64,000 nt of DNA, from the NCBI RefSeq assembly GCF_900156375.1, contig NZ_FTNK01000013.1, forward strand, positions 62,001 to 126,000, given 5' to 3'. Under the pieces are notes generated by a model. The model was given only the letters and a program-made list of their open reading frames with translations, did no database searches and had not been told where the DNA came from. This document shows, piece by piece, positions 53,404-63,186 of this stretch. The first letter of the stretch is position 1. Every line of letters begins with the position of its first letter. The translations under genes and the position numbers were made by a program. This DNA comes from Paenibacillus macquariensis (GTDB lineage: Bacteria; Bacillota; Bacilli; Paenibacillales; Paenibacillaceae).

Positions 53404-54714
53404 TTATCTAACTTGTGTTTCCGCTTGGCTCTGAGCATCCTTCAGGACACTATCAATTTCCTTACCGTTCAAATAGTTCTGCATTTCAACGGCTAAGATA
53501 TCTTCAATCGCATAGGTGTGCATACCATAATTCACATTTGGAATTTTCTCTGTCCATGATGCAAAATCAGCATATATTTTTTGTCCTGAGAAGAACGGAT
53601 CCTCTTGCGAATAAGCATCTCCTGTAGAAGCCGCTTTAAAGGTACTTACTACACCAATATCTTTTAGTAGTTTTTGATACAATTCAACGTTACTACCGAA
53701 TGTTGAAGCTAAGAAATCAGTTGCTGTCTCTGCTCCTGGAACATTCATCACATACCATGAGCTTCCTCCAAGGCTAGAGGCATTCACAGACTTAGCATTA
53801 CCCGGAAGTTTCGGGAACGAAGCTACTGCCCATTTGCCTGATTGTGAAGCTTCTTGCTTAATGGAAGGTGTAATCCAGTTCCCTATAGGAACCGTAGCTA
53901 TTGTGCCTTTATTTATAGCTGCAATAAATTGACTCCAATCCGAGTGGATATTGACGATATCAGCATCCATCATTTTTTTGTAAATCATGAAGGATTCCTT
54001 CAGCGCAGCATTCGTTACAATATCCGGTGTTTTTCCATCTTCAGCTAGATACCATGAACCTGCCGACTGAATCATCGAACGGATAATCCCTAGATCATTG
54101 GGATCCAACGTGATTATTTTTTTACCTGTTTTTTCCTTTACAACTTTACCAATCTCAATGTATTGATCCCAATTCAGATTCTCCATATCTTTAGCCTTAT
54201 ATCCTGCTTGCTCTAAGTAGTCTGTTCTGTAGTACAACCCTGTTGCACCTGAGTCAAAAGGCACACCATATTGCTTACCATTCAGACTTGTAGGACCAAG
54301 TTTGTAATCTGCGAAATCCTCTGGCTTGATACTCCCCGACAACTCATGAAAGGCATCTGGGTAAGCACTTAGAAAGCTCTGAGCACGATAGTCTTCAATC
54401 AGTACGATATTCGGAAGACCACTTGTAGTACCCGAGTTGAGTCCAGTATTTAATTTCTGAATAATATCTGCTTGTGCGTACTCTATGATATTCACTTTCA
54501 CATCAGGGTTAGTTGCACTATATACTTCTTTAGCGGCTTCTAGTGCTGCGATGTTGAATGCTGGATCCCATGCCCAGACTGTTATTTCTTTACTTTTCTC
54601 TACAGTACTTTTCCCTGCAGTCTCAACACTGCTCGTGTTGGATTCATCTGATTTCGATGAGCAGGCACTTAATACTAATACACTTGTTAGAAGAACAGCA
54701 CATAACTTCTTCAT
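53404..54714 (-). CDS. Extracellular sugar-binding lipoprotein of an ABC transporter
   Basis: A 436-aa family 1 solute-binding protein. The lipobox LVLSACSS anchors it outside the membrane. The mature part has KEITVWAWDPAFNIAALEAA at the N-terminus and conserved blocks such as GVPFDSGATGLYYRTDYLE. GGGGG lies nine bases before the ATG at 54714; an ATG at 54720 is also possible. With two permeases and LacZ downstream, a beta-galactoside or galacto-oligosaccharide is the likely ligand. A perfect cre lies just upstream. Confidence 0.93.
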   Translation of the reverse strand: MKKLCAVLLTSVLVLSACSSKSDESNTSSVETAGKSTVEKSKEITVWAWDPAFNIAALEAAKEVYSATNPDVKVNIIEYAQADIIQKLNTGLNSGTTSGLPNIVLIEDYRAQSFLSAYPDAFHELSGSIKPEDFADYKLGPTSLNGKQYGVPFDSGATGLYYRTDYLEQAGYKAKDMENLNWDQYIEIGKVVKEKTGKKIITLDPNDLGIIRSMIQSAGSWYLAEDGKTPDIVTNAALKESFMIYKKMMDADIVNIHSDWSQFIAAINKGTIATVPIGNWITPSIKQEASQSGKWAVASFPKLPGNAKSVNASSLGGSSWYVMNVPGAETATDFLASTFGSNVELYQKLLKDIGVVSTFKAASTGDAYSQEDPFFSGQKIYADFASWTEKIPNVNYGMHTYAIEDILAVEMQNYLNGKEIDSVLKDAQSQAETQVR

Positions 54715-54755
54715 TTTCATCAACCCCCGTTGAGTATTATTTTGATAACTTCTAC

Positions 54756-54769
54756 TGAAAGCGTTTGCT
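54756..54769. promoter_or_regulatory. Perfect cre (CcpA) site before the binding-protein gene
   Basis: TGAAAGCGTTTGCT matches all 14 positions of TGWAARCGYTWNCW, about 40 bp before the binding-protein start. CcpA should repress transport and lacZ when better sugars are present. Confidence 0.85.
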
Positions 54770-54903
54770 TTCTATGGGATTAATCTTACCTTTTCTCTAG
54801 AATCGATCGTTAGGAATATCTTTACGATCATTTGTCAATTTTTCGCTATATTGTAATCGCTTACTTAAACGATTTGTACTTTCTTTGGTTTCTAATACTA
54901 TTT

Positions 54904-56679
54904 TTATGTTTTGATCAACGGCAACTTTATCTTCACCCTTGTTCCATTTCCAAGTTCGCTCACAATGCTGACTCCAAATTCTTCTCCATACAACAATCTG
55001 ATACGATCATGTACATTCTTAATCCCTATCCCACTGAACATTTGCCGACTCTTCTTCGTATTAAGGAAAGCATTCTCTGAAGGTAGTCCTTCGATTCCAT
55101 CACCACTATCCACTACCTCACAATAAAGAGCCTGTCCGTCTGTTGACACTAGTACATGAATGTAGCCGCTACTTTTTACGTTAAAACCATGAAAAAAGGC
55201 ATTCTCAATAAAAGGCTGAATGATCAGCTTCGGAACATGGTAGTCCATGCACTCGGGTGCAACGAAATAACCAACCTTAATACGGTCACCGTAACGAGCA
55301 TGGTTAATAAACACGTAGTGTTTCAATATTCCGAGCTCTTGCTCCACCATAATCGTCTCGCTGACATTACTGATCGTGTTTTGCAGAACCGATATTAATG
55401 AATGAATCGTTTCCGTCGCCTTCTCCTTACTGCCTTGTTGTACTAATGTTTTGACGGATGCCAATGTATTGTACAAGAAATGCGGGTTAATCTGTCGTTG
55501 CAATGCTGCAAGCTCTGCATTCCGCTGTCCTTTTTGTGTCTCTACAAGCTTGTCCACATAATCGTGGAGCTCATCAAGCATATAATTAAACGCCTGACCG
55601 AGTTCTCTTATTTCATAACTTCCGGTCACGGTGATATGATTGCCGAATTCATTGTGTGTCACATTGGACATTTGAAGAACAAGCTTCGTTAGTGATTTAC
55701 TTATTTGTCTAGTAATGAGAAATACGATCAATAATGCGATGCCTACGATAACGATACCAATGAGCGTCAATGTCTTCGCATCAATCATTTGTCCAAGGGC
55801 TATTTCTTTATCGATGGTATTCACAATATAGAAATCATACGTAGGGAGACTATCTGATATCACAATACTATCCTTACCTTGCACGCTTACATTTAAATAA
55901 TCTGACGCTTCCGTATCCAATTGTTCTGCATAATCTAGCAGTTCTTGGCTCATATAGCCAATTCGATCCTTTCGATTACTCGAGACGATCATCCCATTTT
56001 TATTAAGAATGAACACATCGTTACCAAGGCTTGTGTAACTATCGAAGACATGACCGAAGTCACGCTCCTTCATGCTGATATATATCGTTCCGTAAATATA
56101 ACCTGTTGAGCGATCTAATAATGCCTTGGTTGCAACAATCATCTGCTCACCCATACCATTAGTCCCCGTAATCTCTTTATAATCTTGATAGATCAGTCTC
56201 TTCGGCTCTTTATGACTATTCAGAGTAAGCGGGTGCTCATTCAGCTTCCTATCATCCATCGCCAAATAAAAGCGATCGGTCGAGTATACCCGACCATTCA
56301 CTCCCGCAATCGTGATTCCCACCTCGTATGCATCTAAATTTGATTGGAGTTTCTTTACCTGCTCCTTCATGTTGAAATACGACTTCACGATGCTTAGGGA
56401 ATCAACATCCCCTTGCGTCAAGAAGCTCCTCATCGCCCCGCTTTGATTGGCATTGCTTACAACCGTTACGATAGAATCATTGTATGATTCAAAACCGTTT
56501 TCAATCTGATTAAGTACTTTCGTATTCGTAATACTGAATGTTTGCATAAACAAATCCGTCGACATATGAATGCTGGTCCATGATATGGCTACAGATACTG
56601 TAATAATACTGACAACCATAACCATGAACATTTTGGTAAACAGCTTCAAATTTTTAAATCTATCGAATATAGTCCTCAT
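54904..56679 (-). CDS. YesM-type sensor histidine kinase
   Basis: A 591-aa membrane kinase. Two helices (about 15-35 and 280-302) flank an extracellular Cache-like domain, followed by HAMP, the His_kinase motif ALQRQINPHFLYNTL (about 395) and a HATPase with DSGDGIEGL and GIGIKNVHDRIRLLYG. This family pairs with AraC-type YesN regulators to control sugar ABC operons. The ATG at 56679 is chosen; a GTG at 56688 overlaps the stop of the regulator. It is followed by a gap with a cre. Confidence 0.92.
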   Translation of the reverse strand: MRTIFDRFKNLKLFTKMFMVMVVSIITVSVAISWTSIHMSTDLFMQTFSITNTKVLNQIENGFESYNDSIVTVVSNANQSGAMRSFLTQGDVDSLSIVKSYFNMKEQVKKLQSNLDAYEVGITIAGVNGRVYSTDRFYLAMDDRKLNEHPLTLNSHKEPKRLIYQDYKEITGTNGMGEQMIVATKALLDRSTGYIYGTIYISMKERDFGHVFDSYTSLGNDVFILNKNGMIVSSNRKDRIGYMSQELLDYAEQLDTEASDYLNVSVQGKDSIVISDSLPTYDFYIVNTIDKEIALGQMIDAKTLTLIGIVIVGIALLIVFLITRQISKSLTKLVLQMSNVTHNEFGNHITVTGSYEIRELGQAFNYMLDELHDYVDKLVETQKGQRNAELAALQRQINPHFLYNTLASVKTLVQQGSKEKATETIHSLISVLQNTISNVSETIMVEQELGILKHYVFINHARYGDRIKVGYFVAPECMDYHVPKLIIQPFIENAFFHGFNVKSSGYIHVLVSTDGQALYCEVVDSGDGIEGLPSENAFLNTKKSRQMFSGIGIKNVHDRIRLLYGEEFGVSIVSELGNGTRVKIKLPLIKT

Positions 56680-56684
56680 CACAT

Positions 56685-58265
56685 TCACTTCTCTTGCTTC
56701 TTATATTTTTTGCGACGATAGGAGCTTGGAGAATCTCCTGTGAATTTCTTGAACACTTTGCAAAAGTAACTGTGGTCAGAATACCCCACTCTACCACTGA
56801 TTTCTGAAATGGTGATACTATCGTCATTCAATAGTTCCATAGCCTTCTCAATTCTAATTCTATTCAAGTATTCACTGAAGCCTTCGTTCATATGAGCTGA
56901 GAAATAGCTGGATAAATACGATGTGTTGAAATGGAAATACTTCGATAACTCTGCCAAGGTAAGCTGGTCTGCATAGTGTTCGTGCATGTAATCAAGAAGT
57001 TTCTGTAGACGATTGCTCTCTTTATGATCCGCAGCTGTGGTCATTAGCTTCACCTTGTCTAGAAACGACTGTAACAATCTAACCGCATCTCTTGCATACC
57101 TAGATTCATCCATTTTTTTGAAATAACTATATTTTTCTTCTTCCATGAGCGCCGTATCTATCTTCGTATTATCTAGTAACGTGATAATCACAAAAATAAT
57201 GTTACTCAGAAATGACTTGAACTCGAACACATCATTCTTATACTGACCCGCAAGTACCTCAACATGCTCCTGCAAATATTCAAAAGCTGTATCCGATTGC
57301 TTACGCTTCAACTCATCGGTGAAATGATTCATATTGAACTTTATATCTATCTTAGGAACAATAGGTAACTCACTTCCGATGATAAGCGTCCGATCTGGCA
57401 AGAAGAATGAATAATCCATCATCTTCAAGAAGGATTCCTGATACACGTCCCCTAATTGATTCAAATGATGAAAAACATCCCCCATAACCCAACAGCATTC
57501 CGGCTCTTGCTTACTTATCTCTGTTGCTATCGTTCTCACTACCTCCGTGATGTTTCCCAATTCCTTATGTCCAAAATTCAACAGCACCATAAACGTCGCA
57601 GGTTCCGTTTCAATCAGATGAACCTTCGCCTTCGCATGGTCTTGAGATACATGGCGAGCTACCTCCGTTACCAAGCTAGTCTTATATGAAGCAAGCTCTT
57701 TCTGATCCTTATTGATCATATATTTCATAGAACAACCTAGTAAAAAGAAGCTATCCCATGGAAATGTATCATGAATAATACTTGTATCAACATCCGTTTC
57801 ATACCCAGAAATAAGCTTATCCATAATGCTATCTACAGAAGGACTGAAGCTGCTGAAGGCAAGATTTCTACCATTCAATGACGGTATTTTATCTGCTGTT
57901 GCTCTAAGTACAGTAAGGAGACCTTCTGTCTCTAGCGTTGGCTTCAATATATAGTCAGCAACACCGCTCTGAAAAGTTGACTTCACATATTCAAACTCAC
58001 TGAAACTACTAAGGACAATAATTTCAATTTCTGGAAACGTTGCCTTCAATATACGAGTGAATTCTTCTCCATCCATCACAGGCATAATAATATCGGTAAT
58101 CACAATATGAGGTCTTACTAAGGACACCATTTCTAGTGCTTCCTTACCATTTCCAGCTTCTCCAACCATTTGAAAACCTTCTGTTTCCCAATTCAGAAGA
58201 TGTTTGATTCCCTGTCTTACCAGATATTCATCATCTACAATCAGCACTTTACACAGATCATTCAA
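56685..58265 (-). CDS. YesN-type response regulator with AraC DNA-binding domain
   Basis: A 526-aa regulator. Receiver domain at residues 5-120 with LIVDDEYLVRQG and the phospho-acceptor Asp in VITDIIMPVMDG; a long middle region of about 290 residues; AraC-type double helix-turn-helix at the C-terminus (LTLAELSKYFHFNTSYLSSY and ISGRVGYSDHSYFCKVFKKF). A TTG at 58265 lies six bases after AGGGGTGGGG; the GTG at 58277 overlaps that site. It probably activates the sugar genes downstream. A second cre lies upstream. Confidence 0.92.
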   Translation of the reverse strand: MNDLCKVLIVDDEYLVRQGIKHLLNWETEGFQMVGEAGNGKEALEMVSLVRPHIVITDIIMPVMDGEEFTRILKATFPEIEIIVLSSFSEFEYVKSTFQSGVADYILKPTLETEGLLTVLRATADKIPSLNGRNLAFSSFSPSVDSIMDKLISGYETDVDTSIIHDTFPWDSFFLLGCSMKYMINKDQKELASYKTSLVTEVARHVSQDHAKAKVHLIETEPATFMVLLNFGHKELGNITEVVRTIATEISKQEPECCWVMGDVFHHLNQLGDVYQESFLKMMDYSFFLPDRTLIIGSELPIVPKIDIKFNMNHFTDELKRKQSDTAFEYLQEHVEVLAGQYKNDVFEFKSFLSNIIFVIITLLDNTKIDTALMEEEKYSYFKKMDESRYARDAVRLLQSFLDKVKLMTTAADHKESNRLQKLLDYMHEHYADQLTLAELSKYFHFNTSYLSSYFSAHMNEGFSEYLNRIRIEKAMELLNDDSITISEISGRVGYSDHSYFCKVFKKFTGDSPSSYRRKKYKKQEK

Positions 58266-58332
58266 ACATATCCCCACCCCTGTATAGGCATCTCTATGAT
58301 GCTTACTTCATATTTAATCCAATCACTATTTT

Positions 58333-58346
58333 TGATAACGCTTTCA
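58333..58346. promoter_or_regulatory. cre (CcpA) site before the YesN/YesM genes
   Basis: TGATAACGCTTTCA fits TGWNANCGNTNWCA at all 14 positions, about 70 bp before the regulator start. Confidence 0.8.
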
Positions 58347-58354
58347 ATATTAAA

Positions 58355-58392
58355 CCTTATAATACCAATTCAGAGCCCATTTGAATACTCAT
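58355..58392. repeat. Copy 2 of the 38-bp intergenic element
   Basis: Collinear with copy 1 at 48312-48349: a 16-bp identical block, the same 12-bp gap and a 12-of-13 second block. It lies between the cre and the terminator of the next gene, in the putative promoter of the yesN-type gene. Confidence 0.65.
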
Positions 58393-58414
58393 AACGTTAT
58401 ATCCAAAAAAAAGA

Positions 58415-58446
58415 GGCCTACAGATCAACTCACTGATCGATAGGCC
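58415..58446 (-). terminator. Terminator of the CNNM-type gene
   Basis: GGCCTA.GATCA pairs with TGATC..TAGGCC, followed on the minus strand by TCTTTTTTTT. Confidence 0.9.
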
Positions 58447-58459
58447 CCTGCTTATTTCC

Positions 58460-59770
58460 TTATTGTTCGCTCTCTTCTTTTTCGACATTCTCACGAATAA
58501 TCTCAATTTTACGAATACGATTTTTATCTTTTTCTCGAATAATGAACGTTAGTTCGTTATATTGCCAAGCAATACCTTTGGGAAGTTCCGGATGCTGACT
58601 GTACAACCAACCTCCAATGGAATCAACTTGTTCATGTTCAATATTCACGCCGAGCTGCAAATTAATATCATCAATAGAAGTGTTCCCTTCAACGAGGTAA
58701 CGATGATCCTCTATTTTTTCGATGGGCTTCTTCTCATCTGCATCGAACTCATCGCGAATCTCTCCGACGATTTCCTCCAATATATCTTCGATGGTAACTA
58801 ATCCGGATGTCCCACCATACTCATCTAACAATAGAGCAATGTGTACATGCTGATCCTGCATCTTCAACAGGAGTGATTTAACAGGTAAACTTTCGGGTAC
58901 CGTCATGACAGGTTGAATCAACGCGTTAAAATCAAAATCAGGCTGACTATTATCGTATTTAAGGAAGAGCTTTTTGGTATTTACGAAACCAATAATATTA
59001 TCTTTACTCCCCTTAGTAATTAGAAAGCGCGTATATTGTTCTGATTTCACAATAGCTATATTCTCTTCAAGTGTATGATTCACATCCAAACACACCATAT
59101 CTGTACGGGGTACCATAATCTCCCTAGCTAGTAAATCATCAAATGCAAAGATCCGACTGACGTAGCCATATTCTGTTTTGTTAATTTTTCCACTTTCATA
59201 ACTTTCAGACAAAATAATTTGAATCTCTTCCTCAGAGTGCGCTTCCTCATGCTCACTAGCAGGCATGATACCAAACATTCTTACGAAAGTATTCGCTGAT
59301 CCATTTAATACCCATATGAAAGGATACATGATCTTATTGAAGACAATAATAATAGGTGCCGTTAGTACTGCAATTTGTTCTGCCTTTTGAATCGCAAGCG
59401 TCTTTGGTGCAAGTTCACCCAATACAACATGTAGGAATGTTATGGACACGAAGGCGATAATAAATGCGAGAATATGTCCTGTATTTTCACCGACCCCAAG
59501 TTGTTCAAATAATGGAAATAATATCTTCTCTACTGTCGGCTCACCTAACCAACCAAGTCCTAGAGCAGTTATTGTAATACCAAGCTGACAGGCAGATAAA
59601 TATCCGTCTAAATTACTTGTGACCTTCTGAACAGCAAGTGCGTTCTTCTTGCCTTCCATAACCATTTGATTCACTCTGCTAGGACGGAGTTTAATGATCG
59701 CAAACTCTGTAGCCACGAAAAAAGCGGTAAGAATAATCAGTATAGCAATCAAAAATAAATTCAGTAACAT
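58460..59770 (-). CDS. CNNM/hemolysin-family membrane protein (DUF21-CBS-CorC)
   Basis: A 436-aa protein with an N-terminal DUF21 membrane domain (three or four helices, ATEFAIIKLRPSRVNQM), two CBS domains (about 205-330, with VPRTDMVCLD and LLLDEYGGTSGLVTIEDILE) and a C-terminal CorC_HlyC domain (YLVEGNTSIDDIN). Relatives export or exchange Mg2+; the old hemolysin name is not evidence of toxicity. AAGGAG precedes the ATG. It has its own terminator. Confidence 0.93.
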   Translation of the reverse strand: MLLNLFLIAILIILTAFFVATEFAIIKLRPSRVNQMVMEGKKNALAVQKVTSNLDGYLSACQLGITITALGLGWLGEPTVEKILFPLFEQLGVGENTGHILAFIIAFVSITFLHVVLGELAPKTLAIQKAEQIAVLTAPIIIVFNKIMYPFIWVLNGSANTFVRMFGIMPASEHEEAHSEEEIQIILSESYESGKINKTEYGYVSRIFAFDDLLAREIMVPRTDMVCLDVNHTLEENIAIVKSEQYTRFLITKGSKDNIIGFVNTKKLFLKYDNSQPDFDFNALIQPVMTVPESLPVKSLLLKMQDQHVHIALLLDEYGGTSGLVTIEDILEEIVGEIRDEFDADEKKPIEKIEDHRYLVEGNTSIDDINLQLGVNIEHEQVDSIGGWLYSQHPELPKGIAWQYNELTFIIREKDKNRIRKIEIIRENVEKEESEQ

Positions 59771-60010
59771 ATCAAGCTCCTTCTAATTGATTATCGAACT
59801 GTTCTTATAAACAGTTCTTATGAACTTATTATATTATTTCCTTCTCTCCGTATCAAACCGCTGATAAGTGAATACGAGGTGAAATTAGACGATTTAGTCT
59901 CGTTAGCAAAGGCTGATAAGACATTATCTTTTAATATATCGTTTTGACACGACCGCAGAATCATTTTATGATGAGTTCAGATGAACTAGTCAATATAGAA
60001 AGGTGTTATT

Positions 60011-60742
60011 ATGGAAACTCTAACATTTACCCGTAAAGCGATGTCTTCCTTATTACTCTCACTACAAATAGGGGCGACAACTTCACCACGAAGCGTCATA
60101 CAAGACATTTGGAGAGAAAATCATGAGCTTGAATTGGCACAGGGTAGATCCATGTCAGCATTAATATCGACCGCATTTCCATCTATAATAGAGAAAATGA
60201 TTAAGTCAGATACTCATCCTTCTTTTTCTCTTCATGATATTGTGTCCTTAGGAGCGCAAATCGAATACACCCATTTCTCCATAACCTCTGTTCAAAATTG
60301 GGTGAAGCGGGATTTCAAAGAATTCATTGGACATGCTGAAGAAGGAAAGAAGTATTCGTTGCAACAAGTTGCACTATTCTTTATCATAGAGGATCTACGA
60401 TCGACCTTAGATTACGACTCCATCCGTAAGTTTTTTCAAATTATATTTCCACTGATTCAACCCCTTGATTTCTATTCCTCCTATGCTACGTTGTTCGAGG
60501 AACTTGATGAATGTTACCGCAATTACATGGGTGAACGATCAGATTTCGTGTATAAATGGGATCAGATGATTAATGAGGCAGCGAAAGATTATGTTGCCCA
60601 TAAACCAGATCTCTCTGATGAACAAAGGGAAACGTTACAGAGCGCCATTCATGTAGCCTTAACTTCAGTCCATACATCCTGCTTCCAGTCTCTCTCTCGT
60701 CGCTATGTCCATGGTATGGTCTTTCTACACAATCTTCACTAA
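60011..60742 (+). CDS. DUF1836 domain protein
   Basis: A 243-aa protein. The middle part has a MerR-like helix-turn-helix feel: ITSVQNWVKRDFKEFIG (about residue 95) and KKYSLQQVALFFIIEDLRST, which are typical of DUF1836. No membrane segment. AAAGGTG precedes the ATG. It lies 17 bp before uppP on the same strand and is probably co-transcribed, though no functional link is known. A DNA-binding role is a guess from the fold. Confidence 0.75.
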   Translation: METLTFTRKAMSSLLLSLQIGATTSPRSVIQDIWRENHELELAQGRSMSALISTAFPSIIEKMIKSDTHPSFSLHDIVSLGAQIEYTHFSITSVQNWVKRDFKEFIGHAEEGKKYSLQQVALFFIIEDLRSTLDYDSIRKFFQIIFPLIQPLDFYSSYATLFEELDECYRNYMGERSDFVYKWDQMINEAAKDYVAHKPDLSDEQRETLQSAIHVALTSVHTSCFQSLSRRYVHGMVFLHNLH

Positions 60743-60759
60743 CGAGGTGTTCTACAACT

Positions 60760-61575
60760 ATGAATGATTTCTTAGAATTACTGAAATATGCCTTCTTGGG
60801 CTTAGTACAAGGCATTACCGAACCTATTCCTGTGTCATCAAGTGCTCATGTTATCATTGTACAAAAGCTATTTGGATTAGAAATTGAAGGGTTGGGCTTT
60901 GAGGTACTTGTCAATTTCGCTTCACTGTTAGCCATTCTGCTTATATACAAGAATGATTTAATACAGTTAATTAAACACGGATATCTATACCTCAAAACAA
61001 AAGAAGAACAATATAAAAAGGATTTTCACTTTATCCTATATCTTATTATTGCAACCATCCCTGCGGGGTTGATCGGATTTCTGTTCAATGATCTCATCTC
61101 AGATGTCTTTAAGGGCATGCTCACCATTGCCATCTCCCTCCTAGTTACAGGAATTGCGCTATGGTTGATCCGTAATCTACGCGGTCGAAAGAATGAAGCA
61201 GGACTCAAGCTGAAAGATGCTATCATCATCGGACTTGCTCAGACCGTTGCTTTAATACCAGGAATCAGTCGGTCAGGAGCTACGATTGTTGCCGGAATGG
61301 GACTCGGACTCAAGCAATCAACTGCGCTTAAATTCTCATTCTTTCTGTACATCCCTGTAAGTGTTGGCAGTATGATTCTTGAGGGATCGAACCTTATACA
61401 TGACCCTCTAATAGGGACATTAGCTCTTCCCTATACGCTAGCCTTCCTATGCTCACTTGTTACTTCCTACTTCTCTATGAAGTGGTTCATGGGCATCATG
61501 GAGCGCGGTCAATTGAAGTACTTCTCGTGGTATTGTTTCCTATTAAGTGCCTTCATATTGATATTCATGTTATAA
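60760..61575 (+). CDS. uppP: Undecaprenyl-diphosphatase UppP (BacA family)
   Basis: Dephosphorylates undecaprenyl diphosphate to recycle the lipid carrier of cell-wall synthesis; extra copies give bacitracin tolerance. The 271-aa protein has about eight helices, the first signature GLVQGITEPIPVSSSAH (about residue 15) with the catalytic Glu, and the second PGISRSGATIVAG (about residue 167) with the Arg and Ser. The usual TEFLPVSS is TEPIPVSS here. ACGAGG precedes the ATG. Confidence 0.95.
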   Translation: MNDFLELLKYAFLGLVQGITEPIPVSSSAHVIIVQKLFGLEIEGLGFEVLVNFASLLAILLIYKNDLIQLIKHGYLYLKTKEEQYKKDFHFILYLIIATIPAGLIGFLFNDLISDVFKGMLTIAISLLVTGIALWLIRNLRGRKNEAGLKLKDAIIIGLAQTVALIPGISRSGATIVAGMGLGLKQSTALKFSFFLYIPVSVGSMILEGSNLIHDPLIGTLALPYTLAFLCSLVTSYFSMKWFMGIMERGQLKYFSWYCFLLSAFILIFML

Positions 61576-61592
61576 AATATTAATAGCATAAC

Positions 61593-61635
61593 AAAGAGCC
61601 CTATTAGACAAATACACGGTCTAGTAGGGCTCTTT
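61593..61635. terminator. Bidirectional terminator after uppP
   Basis: AAAGAGCCCTA..AGAC pairs with GTCT..TAGGGCTCTTT, between convergent genes. Confidence 0.92.
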
Positions 61636-61652
61636 CATGTTCTTAGAATAAG

Positions 61653-63147
61653 TTAATGCTTGGAGACCAGTTGCTTCAGGTCTGATATCAATTGATCCAA
61701 CTTTTCGTAATCTTTGACGATTGTACCTATTTTATGATCCTGCGTCTCCATACTTCCATACACTTCCTCCACCGCTGCCATGTTCTGCTGTGTCGTAGCG
61801 GCGATGTTGGTTATATCATCAGATATGCCTATCTGCCGTCCATGAAGGCGGTTCGCAGAACTACCTACGATGTTAGAATGAACCTTCACTCGATCCGCAT
61901 TCTCATTAATACGCTGAATCAGTTGTTGGACGTCTATCGACACCCCACTGCTCGCTGTTACTACCGACTGTCCACGCTGTACCTGAGTATCAACTGCGTT
62001 GATTTGCTTGCGTATACCAGACAAGATCCCATCAATTTCATTAGCAGCATTGCGAGATCTGGACGCAAGCTTCCGAACTTCATTCGATACGACTGCAAAC
62101 CCTTGACCATGCTCTCCGGCACGTGCAGCCTCAATGGCTGCATTAAGCGCAAGTAGATTCGTCTGTTCAGAAATGTCACTTATGGTTCCAACAATAGAAC
62201 TCACGCGTTCATTCTCCTTATTCAGAAGTTCCATGATCTCCACGGTATGAACAATAATCTGTCGCACACTTTCTACTCCTGATGATAAGACTTCCATCTG
62301 GGTACTGCTCTGCTCGGTCAAAGCCGCATTATCCACGGAATATTGATGCAACTGCGTCGTTCCGTCCAGCAACTCCTTCACATCATCTTTGATAATATGA
62401 GTCGTCTCGCTTACATTCATTACATTGCCGGTCTGTCTCTCAATAGCAACCGCCATTTCTGAGAAGGTCTTAGTTACTTCCTTAGAAATGCTTCCAGTAA
62501 TACGAACGTTCTCTTGCTGTCTCTTGCTGTCTCTCACTGAATTCATTCAACATCAGAATGGAAGCTTTCAATTTATCCAGAAGCGCTTCCGCCTTATGCT
62601 TAGCCACAAGCGTCTCCTCTTGCTCTTTTACCACCTGTTGCTGCAATTTTTTACTGAATTTAGCTGAGAATGCAAGAGCGGCAGTAGCAAATGCCAGATA
62701 CAAGTAGATATAGACTAAGGATTCATGAGGAAACAACTGCTCTCTCAAAGAAGGAACCATGAATAGATATGTACTTACTGCTGCACCTAGAATTCCAGTA
62801 AATATGATTGGTTTATGATCTTGATATAATGTCATCATCGCTAAATTAACATAGACTAGAAAATATGTACTAATGATAGGATTTGGATCTGACACAATTA
62901 GAAAAAGTACGATTAAAGTAAATATACACACTACATAATATTTTATGTATTGAACCCCAATTTGACGATAGGTCATAAAAGTTGCCACTCCACAAGCAAC
63001 GGAACCCAACCCTGCAAGCATAAGTATCATTTGAATATTTAACCCAATGGCGAAATCCGTAACGATACCAAGTGTAAGCATTCCCCACAAAATTTTAATA
63101 AATAACCGATTTCTTTTATCTAGTTCCGATAACGCCACTATATCCAT
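61653..63147 (-). pseudogene. Methyl-accepting chemotaxis protein broken by a 10-bp tandem duplication
   Basis: A receptor of about 495 aa with six N-terminal helices (residues 17-165), no large external domain, and a cytoplasmic signalling domain whose tip reads SEQTNLLALNAAIEAARAGE with GFAVVSNEVRKLA. The reading frame breaks at 62511-62530, where CTCTTGCTGT occurs twice in a row. Reading one copy only joins NEFSERQQE to NVRITGSISKEVTKTF perfectly. As written, the first part ends after a short false tail (ERSYYWKHF) and the second could only start at an internal ATG (62546). It lies 40 bp after an autoinducer-synthase-like gene and probably shares its transcript. Confidence 0.88.
62511..62530. 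repeat. 10-bp perfect tandem duplication
   Basis: CTCTTGCTGT is repeated back to back inside the chemotaxis receptor gene and shifts its frame. Removing one copy restores the gene. Confidence 0.95.
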
Positions 63148-63186
63148 GAGTATCTCATCTCTTTCTTTTCTGTAATTTTGATTAAC

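Noticed and set aside
58460..59770. Hemolysin toxin
   Set aside because: The DUF21-CBS-CorC layout marks an ion transport or homeostasis protein; the hemolysin label is historical.
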